A stretch of DNA of 12,940 nucleotides from GCA-2730975 sp964576585 (GTDB lineage: Bacteria > Verrucomicrobiota > Verrucomicrobiia > Opitutales > Seribacteraceae). This document shows positions 1 to 7,520 of the stretch, piece after piece (positions within the stretch are counted from its first letter, which is position 1; every line of letters starts with the position of its first letter). The notes beneath the pieces are model-generated. The model ran no database searches. It was not told the DNA's origin and worked only from the letters and a program-made list of their open reading frames with translations. Both the position numbers and the translations under genes were made by a program. The stretch covers positions 1 through 12,940 of the forward strand of contig CAZNWO010000087.1 of assembly GCA_964576585.1 (NCBI GenBank), read 5' to 3'.

Positions 1-219
1 GGCACGGTGCAGCGCGGGGTGCGCGAGAACGGGACCAAGGTGTACTGCCTTGCCCATGGCTCGGACCACCACCACCACCTGACCTGCCGCAAGTGCGGCG
101 CAACCGAGCGGATAGACGTGTGCGTGGAGGCCGACTTGGAGGACTTGGCGAAGGAGAGGGGATTCAGGGACGTTTCCCACGTCCTCGAGGTTTTCGGTAC
201 CTGCGGGGACTGCGCATAG
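1..219 (+). CDS. Fur-family metal-dependent transcriptional regulator, C-terminal part (5' end outside window)
   Basis: This is the last 72 codons of a Fur/Zur/PerR-type repressor, open at its 5' end; only the dimerisation and metal-binding domain is inside the window. What is seen: a histidine run followed by Leu and a Cys-X-X-Cys-Gly knuckle (HHHHLTCRKCG, cysteine codons at 85 and 94), and a second pair, CGDC, three residues from the end (codons at 202 and 211). In the Fur family these two Cys pairs hold a structural zinc, and the His/Glu-rich stretch forms the regulatory metal site. Family members bind DNA as dimers when loaded with iron, zinc or manganese and repress uptake or stress genes. 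The DNA-binding helix is missing, so iron- and zinc-sensing types cannot be separated; the ending is compatible with Zur as well as Fur. It lies 16 bases upstream of the haem protein gene on the same strand. Confidence 0.9.
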   Translation, partial: GTVQRGVRENGTKVYCLAHGSDHHHHLTCRKCGATERIDVCVEADLEDLAKERGFRDVSHVLEVFGTCGDCA

Positions 220-222
220 GAG
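218..222 (+). promoter_or_regulatory. Shine-Dalgarno-like AGGAG overlapping the fur-family stop codon
   Basis: AGGAG begins inside the TAG stop of the regulator (217-219) and ends 13 bases before the ATG at 236, a rather long spacing. A run of six T lies between it and the ATG. It supports 236 as the start and suggests the haem protein could be translated from read-through of the regulator transcript. It is the clearest Shine-Dalgarno-like site in the window. Confidence 0.45.
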
Positions 223-235
223 CGGGGATTTTTTC

Positions 236-3200
236 ATGAGGTCCGGCTGCTTGCTTTTTCTCGCCTGTCTCGGCTTGGCGACGAGCATAGCCCGGGCGGA
301 GACCTTGCAACTGAAGCAGGGAGACGTGGTCGCATTCGTGGGTGGCACCGACATGGTGAGGATGCAGCGAGAGGGTCGGCTGGAGGCTGCCTTGACCAAC
401 CGCTATCGGGACTCCAAGCCGAAGTTTCGAGACCTTGCGTGGGACGGCGACACGGTCTACTTCCAGAGCACGGTTCGGGTACGTTGGCGCAGGCAGGCTT
501 TCGGGGACTTGAGGAACCAGCTGAAGAGGGTGGGGGCCACGGTGGTGATCGCCCAGTTCGGCAAGATCGAGTCCCTCGACGGGGTTGATAAAATCGAGAG
601 CTTCGTGGCAGCCTACGAGAAGTTGCTGGACGACTTGTCGGCGGAGGACCGCAGGGTTTTCCTGCTGGAACCCATGGGCTTCGAGTGGGAGGTTGCAGGG
701 GGCGAGGCGCTTGGGCGCTACGCCGAGGCGATTCGGGCCATGGCCAAGAAGCGCGGGCTGACGTTGGTTCCGGGAGACGAGAAGGATCCCGCGATGGCCT
801 ATGCCGGAGGCTTGACTGGCGTGGCTCCGGAGGCATTGCCGAAGCTTGCGGAAGCGGTGCGATCGAAGCACCGGCTATGGAACGAGTATTGGCGACCCGC
901 CAACTGGAAGTGCCTTTTCGGAGACGATTCCCGCAGGGTTTTTTCCAATGCCGCCCACGGGCGACTTTCCCTTCGCCAGGAATGGGAGACTTATCCCAAG
1001 TTGATCGAGGCGGCCGAGGCCCGAGTCCTGCAAGGCCAACTGCCCGAGGTTGCCGAACCGGAGCCGCTGACCGGTTTCAAGGATGCGGACGTGAAGAAGG
1101 AACAGGCGTCCTTCGAGGTAATGGATGGCTTTGAGGTGAACCTCTTTGCGGACGAGTCCCTGGGGATTGCAAACCCGCTCTCGATTCGTTGGGACGCCTG
1201 GGGAAACGCCTACGTCGCCTGTTCCGACGTCTACCCCCAGATCGAGCCGGGGACCCTCGCCAACGACAAGGTGATTCGGTTGGTCGACCAAGACGGCGAC
1301 GGTCGCGCAGACAAGTCGAACGTCTTTGCCGCAGGCCTGAAGATTCCTACCGGCATGGAGGTGGGGCATGGCCGAGTCTACGTCGGGCAAGGAACCGAGC
1401 TGCTGGAGCTTCGGGACCTGGATGGCGACGGCAAGTCGGACCTTCGCAAGACCTTGCTGAGCGGTTTCGGCAACGGCGATTCCCACCAGACGATCAATTC
1501 CTTGGTATGGTCGCCGGGAGGAGAGCTTTGGTTTTGCCAGGGAGACGGGATCGAGTCTCGCGTGGAGACGCCTTTCGGGGTGTCTTCCCTTTTCCAGGCG
1601 GGAGTATTTCGGCTGCGTCCCCGCGAGCTTCGCCTAGACGGTTTGCTGGACGACTTTATGGGGCCGGGGAACCCTTGGGGAATCGCCTTCGACGATTTCG
1701 GGCAATCCTTCGTGATCGATGGAGCGGGTGGTATTTCCTACCTGACCCCCGCCTCCATTCCCGCCAAGCGTCGTCTTCGGCTGCCGCGGATCGGCAGGCC
1801 CGGCGGCTACTGCGGCGTGGAATGCATTGGGGCCGACAATTTTCCTAAGGAGATGCAGGGCGACTTCCTTCTCGGCGACTACAAGAAGAATCAGGTTTCA
1901 CGTTTTGCCGTGGCTGAAGACGGCGCCGGCTTTCGGGTGGAGTGGCGGCAGCCTTTGCTTCGTTCGCGGCATCGTAACTTTCGCCCGATCGACGTGAAGG
2001 TCGGACCGGACGGGGCGGTCTACGTGGTCGACTGGTACAACCCGATCACTTGCCATCAGGACGATTTTTTTCGTCATCCTGCCCGAGACAAGACCCATGG
2101 TCGCATTTGGCGGATCGTCCCCAAGGATCGAGCGCTTCCCGTGCCCAAGCTGGCGGAGGCAACTGTTCCCGAGTTGCTGGAAGAATTGCTTTCTCCGCGC
2201 AGGTGGACTCGGCTGAAGGCCAAGCAGGTTTTGTCGGCCCGCAAGCACGAGGAGGTTTTGCCGCTGCTGCGTGAATGGGCGTCGGAAGGGAAAAGAGCTC
2301 TTCAGGCCGTAATGCTCTTGGAGTGGATGGATCGGCCGGACGAAGCCTTGTTGGCCAAGTTGCTCCAATCGACTGACCATCGGGAGCGTGCCTATGCTGC
2401 CCGTGTCGCGGGTCGTTGGGGAACTCGCCTGGAAAACCTCTGGGATTTGATGGAGGCTTCCGCTGCCGACGAGCACCCACGAGCACGCATGGAAGCTGCG
2501 CTCGCCTGCGGCCAGGTCGACCACCCGCGCTCCGCGTTGGTTGCGGCCACGGTGGCGGAATATCCAAAGGATCGCTGGATCGGCTACGCCTTCTCCCAAG
2601 CCGCGCATCACCTTCGTCCCACTTGGCTGCCGGCTTTTCGACGAGGCGAGATCGATTTTTCCGGACGTCGTCGAGGCCTGGCTTCCCTGATCGGCCAATC
2701 CGAGGCCAGGAACTTGTCTTCGGACCTTCGAGGGTTGCTCTCGTCGAATGACTTGGAGCCCGCCGCCAAAGGCAACTTGCTCAAGACTTTGGTTGTGCTG
2801 GGCGATGAAGCCGACCTTCGCCTGGCCTTGCGCCACAGGCCAATGGATCCCGGTATCCTCCGCGCCTTGGCCGACCGGCCTAGTCCTGGGTTCGACGCCT
2901 CCGACGAGGTTGAATCAATGCTTCTCGCAGACAACCTTGAGGTGAAGCTTGCCGCGGTTGAGCTGATCGGGCTTTGGCGGGTGGATTCGCTTCTCGAGCT
3001 TGTCGGTGGGATTGCCAAAGGTAACGGCGACAAAAAGCTGAGGGCTGCGGCCCTAGAGGCTATTGGTCGGCTTGGGGGTGAGAGGAGCTTAAAGCTTCTC
3101 AGGGAAATCGCAATTCGTCCCGGTGGGTTGCTGGGCGCCTTTGCAGTGGTCGCAATGCTGGATACGGACATGGACTTGGCTGCTTCCTTTGCGGCCAAGC

Positions 3201-3886
3201 TATTGGCGGGATCGCCGGAGAATGAAATGGCTCATGTTGTTTTCCGGGGTTTTGCTTCTCACCCCGGAGCAGGGCATGCCTTGACCAAAGCCTTTGCCAA
3301 GGCCAAGCCCGGAATCTCCGTTGGGAAAAGACTCCTTGCCTCATGGATTTCGACCGGCTTGGTGGATGAGGTGGTTTCGCAACAGCTGATGACCTTGGCT
3401 GGGGAAACAGGTCCATCCGAGGTTTACCGTCCCGAGCAAGTTGGGGAGCTTTTGGCAGCGGGCAGGAAAGGGGATCGAGCCAAGGGGGAGCAATTGTTCA
3501 AGTCGGCTCGCCTCGGTTGCGCCGCCTGCCATCGAGTGGGGAATGAAGGTGGAAGAATCGGGCCTGATCTCTCCGCCCTTGGCGGCAGCGTTCCACAAGA
3601 ACGTATCTTGATTGAGGTTCTCTGGCCGAAGAAGCAGGTCAAGGAGGGTTATTCCCTTACTCGACTTCAACTTAAGGGTGGGGAGATCCGCCAAGGTTAC
3701 GTCCGGGGAAGCCGAGAGGGAGGAATCCTGCTGTTTCGGGATTTCGCGGGCGAGGACCTGAGTCGCTTGCCTCGGGAAAGGGTGGAAAAGCTGGAAGAAA
3801 TCGGTAGCCTGATGCCTCCTTCCGCCCAGACACTTTCCCGCGAGGAACTTGCGAATCTCTTAAAATATCTTTTCGAGCTTCGCTGA
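236..3886 (+). CDS. Secreted PVC-type multidomain protein: SGNH-like + dehydrogenase-type propeller + HEAT-like repeats + cytochrome c (CxxCH)
   Basis: This exported protein of 1216 residues has an architecture typical of Planctomycetes and Verrucomicrobia. A signal peptide occupies residues 1-21 (hydrophobic core, ARA-E cleavage). Residues about 27-260 resemble the SGNH-hydrolase-like domain seen in such proteins, but block I reads GGTD (36-39) instead of GDS, so esterase activity is doubtful. Residues about 285-630 form the 'PVC membrane-bound dehydrogenase' propeller, with two calcium-type loops, DQDGDGRAD (351-359) and DLDGDGKSD (394-402). Residues about 640-1055 are helical, Leu/Ala-rich HEAT-like repeats. 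The C-terminal domain (about 1075-1216) carries the haem motif CAACH at 1095-1099; Met1193 (SLMPP) is a plausible distal haem ligand. Known of the family: presumed periplasmic electron transfer or sugar/alcohol oxidation, with the substrate generally unknown. The start is supported by the signal peptide. It converges on the propeller gene on the other strand. Confidence 0.93.
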   Translation: MRSGCLLFLACLGLATSIARAETLQLKQGDVVAFVGGTDMVRMQREGRLEAALTNRYRDSKPKFRDLAWDGDTVYFQSTVRVRWRRQAFGDLRNQLKRVGATVVIAQFGKIESLDGVDKIESFVAAYEKLLDDLSAEDRRVFLLEPMGFEWEVAGGEALGRYAEAIRAMAKKRGLTLVPGDEKDPAMAYAGGLTGVAPEALPKLAEAVRSKHRLWNEYWRPANWKCLFGDDSRRVFSNAAHGRLSLRQEWETYPKLIEAAEARVLQGQLPEVAEPEPLTGFKDADVKKEQASFEVMDGFEVNLFADESLGIANPLSIRWDAWGNAYVACSDVYPQIEPGTLANDKVIRLVDQDGDGRADKSNVFAAGLKIPTGMEVGHGRVYVGQGTELLELRDLDGDGKSDLRKTLLSGFGNGDSHQTINSLVWSPGGELWFCQGDGIESRVETPFGVSSLFQAGVFRLRPRELRLDGLLDDFMGPGNPWGIAFDDFGQSFVIDGAGGISYLTPASIPAKRRLRLPRIGRPGGYCGVECIGADNFPKEMQGDFLLGDYKKNQVSRFAVAEDGAGFRVEWRQPLLRSRHRNFRPIDVKVGPDGAVYVVDWYNPITCHQDDFFRHPARDKTHGRIWRIVPKDRALPVPKLAEATVPELLEELLSPRRWTRLKAKQVLSARKHEEVLPLLREWASEGKRALQAVMLLEWMDRPDEALLAKLLQSTDHRERAYAARVAGRWGTRLENLWDLMEASAADEHPRARMEAALACGQVDHPRSALVAATVAEYPKDRWIGYAFSQAAHHLRPTWLPAFRRGEIDFSGRRRGLASLIGQSEARNLSSDLRGLLSSNDLEPAAKGNLLKTLVVLGDEADLRLALRHRPMDPGILRALADRPSPGFDASDEVESMLLADNLEVKLAAVELIGLWRVDSLLELVGGIAKGNGDKKLRAAALEAIGRLGGERSLKLLREIAIRPGGLLGAFAVVAMLDTDMDLAASFAAKLLAGSPENEMAHVVFRGFASHPGAGHALTKAFAKAKPGISVGKRLLASWISTGLVDEVVSQQLMTLAGETGPSEVYRPEQVGELLAAGRKGDRAKGEQLFKSARLGCAACHRVGNEGGRIGPDLSALGGSVPQERILIEVLWPKKQVKEGYSLTRLQLKGGEIRQGYVRGSREGGILLFRDFAGEDLSRLPRERVEKLEEIGSLMPPSAQTLSREELANLLKYLFELR

Positions 3887-3903
3887 GATAAAGCTCTTTC
3901 AGC
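3882..3903. terminator. Weak hairpin between convergent stop codons (possible shared terminator)
   Basis: GCTGA at 3882-3886 pairs with TCAGC at 3899-3903; a G-T and an A-T pair extend the stem inward, leaving an 8-base loop. Both arms contain a stop codon (TGA of the plus gene at 3884-3886, TGA of the minus gene at 3899-3901), so part of the symmetry could come from similar gene endings. Only a weak T-rich tract follows on either strand. Its position between two converging genes is what one expects of a bidirectional terminator, but the stem is weak. Confidence 0.25.
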
Positions 3904-5440
3904 TCTTTCGCCTAAAGGCCCAGAGGTGTTCCTTGCCTCGCACGTAAAGGGTATTGGAATCGAGTGCCGGTGTTACGGGGATGGCTTCCTCAAGCTTGTG
4001 TTGATGGACGACCTCCATCTTGTCTCCCGGCTTTACGACGGAGATGATGCCTTCCTCGGATGCAAGGTACATCAGTTCGCCCGCCAGTACGGGTGATGCC
4101 CTGTAATGGCCTTGGGCCGCCAGCCTTTCCCGATATACGATCTTGCCCGTGTCGGCATGGACGGAGGTCAATATACCGCCGCTCCTGACCATGTATATCC
4201 TGTTGCGGTGGAAAAGAGGTGACGGAATCTCGGGGATGCCCCGGTTCAGCTCCCAGCCCAAGTGTGTTTCGGTGACGTTGCCCACGCCGCCCGGCTTGAC
4301 TGCAACCAGCATGGGCTTTCCCCTGCCTATGGAGATGTTGGAAATGAATTCCTTTTCCGACCAGAAGCCGTCCTTGTCCTTGTCCATCCAGTGGAAAATG
4401 CCGTCGAGCCTCTTTTGCTTTTGTCGGTTGTCCTTGGGCAAGGGCAAGCCGTAGCCAGGATGCTCGGGAGGTAGCTCCGGGCGGAAGGGGAAGGTGAAGT
4501 GCCCCGTCATTTCCTTCCGCTCGATTTTTTTGTCGCCGTTGGAATCGAAACTGATGACCGCGTCCCAGAAAGGTTTTGGGTCAGGATGTGCATCCGGAGC
4601 ACCTCCTTGCTTGGAAGCCGAGGCGAATACCATGCCGTTGCCTTGGAGGGGCATGGAAATGGTTTCCCTAGAAAAGCCCGTGAGGTGCCATTTTTCCTCT
4701 CCCGACTTTAAGTCGTACCCGCAAAGCCTGCCGTTTCCCAAGACTACAAGCTCTTTGGCGTCTCCATGATTCCAGATGATGGGGGTGGACCATCCGCTGC
4801 GGTGGAAAGGTCGGTGCGTTTCCCAGGCAACCTCACCGTCTTTTTTTCGCAGTGCCAGGATCTTGGATTGGCTCAATCGACTGTTGGGCAGGTTCGCGTC
4901 GTTGTCGAGAACCATGAGCAGGAGGTCTCCATGCCCGATGGGAGAGGTGGATGAACCGTACATGCTCTTTGGCGAAGGGATGGTCTTTCTCCAGATTTCC
5001 TTCCCATCGTGGTCGTAACAAAGTAAGCCGAAGGAACCGAAATATGCGTAAACTTTTTCGGAGTCCGCAAATGGGGATGGCGTTGCATGACCATTGGATT
5101 GGTGGACTTTCTCAAGCGGCACCTTGGGGGCTTGCCTGCTCCAGAGCTTTTGCCCTGATTCCTTGTCGAAGGCCAAGGTTGTGAGTCGTCCGTCATCCAA
5201 TCCTGTCAGGAAGATTTTGGATTTCCAAATTGCGGGGGAGGAAAAGCCTGCAGGAACCTTGATTTTCCAAGCTAGGTTTTCATTCCCGATTTTCTGCGGG
5301 GGGCGACTCTCGTGATTGACTCCTGATCCGTTCGGGCCCCGAAATTGGTTCCACTCCGAGGCATGCGTCGCCAAACCGAATCCCAGGACCTGTAGCCAAG
5401 CGGCTAGGGTGATCGGGATGGCGGATCGTTTGGGCAACAT
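3899..5440 (-). CDS. Secreted PQQ-like (BamB-type) beta-propeller protein with EF-hand insert
   Basis: A protein of 513 residues starting at the ATG whose first base is 5440. The reading frame stays open upstream to 5551, but that would overlap the symporter gene; the 5440 start gives a clean signal peptide (KR-rich start, hydrophobic stretch, cleavage near THA-SEW). The mature protein opens with WNQFRGPNGSG, the usual first motif of PVC PQQ-binding-like propellers. Repeated AxD/GKxxW-type blade motifs follow, such as 'FDKESGQKLW', 'DHDGKEIW', 'KKDGEVAW' and 'LKSGEEKW'. Two canonical EF-hand loops interrupt the propeller: D299-SNGDKKIERK-E310 and D353-KDKDGFWSEK-E364. The protein is probably periplasmic or surface-exposed. 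Whether it binds PQQ or acts as a scaffold is unknown; quinoprotein-dehydrogenase catalytic residues could not be recognised. It is probably co-transcribed with the symporter 59 bases upstream. No Shine-Dalgarno sequence is visible. Confidence 0.9.
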   Translation of the reverse strand: MLPKRSAIPITLAAWLQVLGFGLATHASEWNQFRGPNGSGVNHESRPPQKIGNENLAWKIKVPAGFSSPAIWKSKIFLTGLDDGRLTTLAFDKESGQKLWSRQAPKVPLEKVHQSNGHATPSPFADSEKVYAYFGSFGLLCYDHDGKEIWRKTIPSPKSMYGSSTSPIGHGDLLLMVLDNDANLPNSRLSQSKILALRKKDGEVAWETHRPFHRSGWSTPIIWNHGDAKELVVLGNGRLCGYDLKSGEEKWHLTGFSRETISMPLQGNGMVFASASKQGGAPDAHPDPKPFWDAVISFDSNGDKKIERKEMTGHFTFPFRPELPPEHPGYGLPLPKDNRQKQKRLDGIFHWMDKDKDGFWSEKEFISNISIGRGKPMLVAVKPGGVGNVTETHLGWELNRGIPEIPSPLFHRNRIYMVRSGGILTSVHADTGKIVYRERLAAQGHYRASPVLAGELMYLASEEGIISVVKPGDKMEVVHQHKLEEAIPVTPALDSNTLYVRGKEHLWAFRRKS

Positions 5441-5470
5441 GGAGAAGGCAATGGATCGGGGTCTACGATT

Positions 5471-5499
5471 CCAAGATTGATACAGGATCAATTTCTTGG
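5471..5499 (-). other. Intercistronic hairpin directly after the symporter stop
   Basis: CCAAG-ATTGAT (5471-5481) pairs with ATCAAT-TT-CTTGG (5487-5499): 11 base pairs with a 5-base loop and one 2-base bulge. In the minus-strand transcript it starts at the base after the symporter TAG (5500-5502) and ends about 30 bases before the propeller start. No run of T follows, so it does not look like an intrinsic terminator. It could be an mRNA-stabilising or processing element that sets different levels for the two genes, or a palindromic protein-binding site. Confidence 0.4.
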
Positions 5500-7413
5500 C
5501 TAGGCCCCAATTTGCGCGACCAAGAGAACGAGTCCAATGATGGCAAAGCAAATGGCGAAGCAGACGATAAAGCCAACGAGGTCATATCGAGTGGGTCGCT
5601 GGACTTCCAGCGAGGTGTTGGGAAAGAGCTTGTTTTTGTCGAAGCGGGTGGGGTCAGCGTAGCTTTTTTCTAACTCGGATTCGTCTTCCTCGGGATTGGA
5701 GCGAACGGGAGTCTTCATCCTCACATAGAGGCGATCCAAGGCCTCCTTCCGATTCGGGGTGGTCAGCAAGCTGGCGATAATCATTACCAAAAACGGGGCG
5801 ATGATTTTGAAAGGAAGGTCAAGGGTGGCCAAGGTTGCGTTGCGGACCTTGGTGAGGTCGATGCCGAGGAGCTTGTCGTAAATCAACATGTCGAAGCGAA
5901 AGTTTCCCTCGCCTTTCAGTTCGCCGTTCTCGGTTCCCTTTACGCCGCCCGTCCAATAGATTGCCTTGCCGCCTCCCGTAGCCGTCTTTTCGTTGACTTG
6001 AGTCAAGGCGGGATTGACTCGGAGGTCGGGGGCTACGGCAGGAATGATCCGGGGCAGGGCAAAGAAGCTAACCAAGCAGAAGATTACCGTGATCCAGCCC
6101 GCCCTTGTGGTTGCCCGTCGCCAGTACATGCCAACCCAGAAAAGGGCGGCGAAGGTCATGGGGACGATCCAGGTGAGCTGGAGTTGCTTGAACATATCCA
6201 GCATGGTGACGGAGATGACCACTGCGCCAAGGACGACGATGCCACCAGCGATTCGACCAAGCTTCAGGCATTCCTTCTCGTCGGCATCAGGTCTGATAAA
6301 GGGAACGTAGACATTTCGGACGACCAAGGCGGAGCAAACAATCATGTAGCAATCAACGCTACTCATGAGGGCTGCGAGCAGGCATGCCAGCATAAGCCCG
6401 ACCAACCCAATGCCCAAGGGACCGAGCAGTTCCTTTGTGGCCACGCCCCATGCCATATCCGCATCCGACAGCAAGGCGGTGTCGCTACCGAAAAGGGTTA
6501 GCACGATCAGTGCTGTGACCACCCAACCGATGGTGCAGAAGCGCTTGATGAAGTTGCCGGTGACTAGACCGATCCTGGCATCCTTTTCGTTCTTTGCGGT
6601 TCCTCCGCCAGTAACGATGAAGTGAGGCGTGAGGACGATGCCGATGGCATTGATGATCACGATCACCACGATAGCGTAAAGCGGAAACTCGGCGGCGTTT
6701 TCGCTACCTAGAACAGTGAAGTTGTGGGCGGGAAGTTGCTCGTGCATGACGCGGAAGCCGTCCGTCCAGGAGTCCCCGGGCTTCCCGAATTTTTCCACAA
6801 CTGCATTCAGGCCAAAGGGGATGAGCAGGACGGAGAGCAGGATGATGCAAAGACCTTGGATCAGGTCGGTCCAGTAGGCCGCCGCAATTCCTCCCAATAC
6901 CCCGTAGAGGGTTACGATGACCGCAACCAGCGGAACAAGTATGTATTCGGTCTGAGTGCCCAAAAGCTCCGGGCCAACCAATGGAACCGCCACTTTCCCA
7001 ATGGCGGTGAATAGCATGGCTCCGTAGGTCATGTAGTAGAAGCATCCGAAAACTGCGTATGCCGCTCCCATGGGTTTCGATTCGTATCTTTCCGTGAACC
7101 AGTCGCCCAGAGTGAGGCAACGCATGCGGCGATACCAGACTGCGCTGATCCAGTAAATGGGAGTGACGAAGAGCCAGTACATGACCCCCCACATGCCGCT
7201 CATGCCGTTGGCGAAAGTGCCCCGTGCGGTGTTTACTGGATCCGCCGACCCTGTTCCTGCGCCAAAAGCCGCAAAGGTCTGGAAGAGCTTCCCGAACTTT
7301 CGGCCGCCCATGAAGTAATCTTCCTGACCCTTTACTCGGCGCATGGCCCAGACGCCTATGGCAGCCATGCCCCCGAAGTATATGAAAAGAACAACGTAAT
7401 CTATCAGTTCCAT
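5500..7413 (-). CDS. Sodium:solute symporter (SSS family)
   Basis: An inner-membrane protein of 637 residues that takes up a solute driven by the sodium gradient. About 13-14 hydrophobic segments are visible, the first at residues about 4-24 (N-terminus without signal peptide) and the last at the very C-terminus (about 612-637). The stretch LAALMSSVDCYMIVCSA, with Ser351-Ser352 and Asp354, resembles the part of TM8 in PutP/vSGLT-type transporters that supplies Ser/Thr ligands to the Na2 sodium site. A long charged loop (about residues 560-605, Glu/Asp/Lys-rich) precedes the last helix. Length exceeds the usual 480-550, mainly through a C-terminal extension and a Gly-rich insert near residues 475-505. 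The start at the ATG ending at 7413 is supported by MELIDYVVL, typical of the family. It is divergent from the epimerase/oxidoreductase series, pointing to uptake of that pathway's substrate; the substrate cannot be read from sequence. Confidence 0.93.
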   Translation of the reverse strand: MELIDYVVLFIYFGGMAAIGVWAMRRVKGQEDYFMGGRKFGKLFQTFAAFGAGTGSADPVNTARGTFANGMSGMWGVMYWLFVTPIYWISAVWYRRMRCLTLGDWFTERYESKPMGAAYAVFGCFYYMTYGAMLFTAIGKVAVPLVGPELLGTQTEYILVPLVAVIVTLYGVLGGIAAAYWTDLIQGLCIILLSVLLIPFGLNAVVEKFGKPGDSWTDGFRVMHEQLPAHNFTVLGSENAAEFPLYAIVVIVIINAIGIVLTPHFIVTGGGTAKNEKDARIGLVTGNFIKRFCTIGWVVTALIVLTLFGSDTALLSDADMAWGVATKELLGPLGIGLVGLMLACLLAALMSSVDCYMIVCSALVVRNVYVPFIRPDADEKECLKLGRIAGGIVVLGAVVISVTMLDMFKQLQLTWIVPMTFAALFWVGMYWRRATTRAGWITVIFCLVSFFALPRIIPAVAPDLRVNPALTQVNEKTATGGGKAIYWTGGVKGTENGELKGEGNFRFDMLIYDKLLGIDLTKVRNATLATLDLPFKIIAPFLVMIIASLLTTPNRKEALDRLYVRMKTPVRSNPEEDESELEKSYADPTRFDKNKLFPNTSLEVQRPTRYDLVGFIVCFAICFAIIGLVLLVAQIGA

Positions 7414-7520
7414 TGAATTGTTTCCAAGATTTCCTTCCGAACGGCTTGATTGGCAACCCTAAAGCCTCGTCCAAGTTGAATTGGTTTGAAATGAAACTTT
7501 TCTCAGGCAAGCTTAAGTGC
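7414..7520. promoter_or_regulatory. Divergent promoter region with an 8-base direct repeat
   Basis: This is the longest non-coding stretch of the window, between the symporter start (minus) and the epimerase start (plus); promoters for both must lie here or just inside the genes. No convincing -35/-10 pair could be picked by eye. TTGAATTG occurs at 7413-7420 and again at 7476-7483, 63 bases apart (about six helical turns), each followed by T-rich sequence. This could be a pair of operator half-sites for a regulator controlling both directions, but an 8-mer repeat in AT-rich DNA may be chance. Confidence 0.35.

Noticed and set aside
61..81. His-rich run that might suggest an engineered tag
   Set aside because: HHHHLTCRKCG is the natural metal and zinc-knuckle region of Fur-family proteins.
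164..871. Long open frames on the strand opposite the large haem protein gene, also at 875-1486 and 1898-2836
   Set aside because: They have low-complexity, Arg/Pro/Gln-rich translations with no family features and lie opposite a gene with clear domains; they are by-products of GC-rich codon use.
1286..1442. DxDGDG repeats as a dockerin domain
   Set aside because: The two calcium-type loops lie inside the dehydrogenase-type propeller with no cellulosome context; such loops are usual in this PVC family.
5441..5551. Upstream extension of the minus-strand propeller gene by 37 codons
   Set aside because: It would overlap the symporter 3' end and bury the signal peptide behind a basic, non-hydrophobic stretch; the ATG at 5440 gives a normal signal peptide.
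7413..7520. Upstream extension of the epimerase to a TTG at 7413 or the ATG at 7491
   Set aside because: The added residues do not look like the family's N-terminus and would consume the whole divergent promoter region; 7491 cannot be fully excluded.
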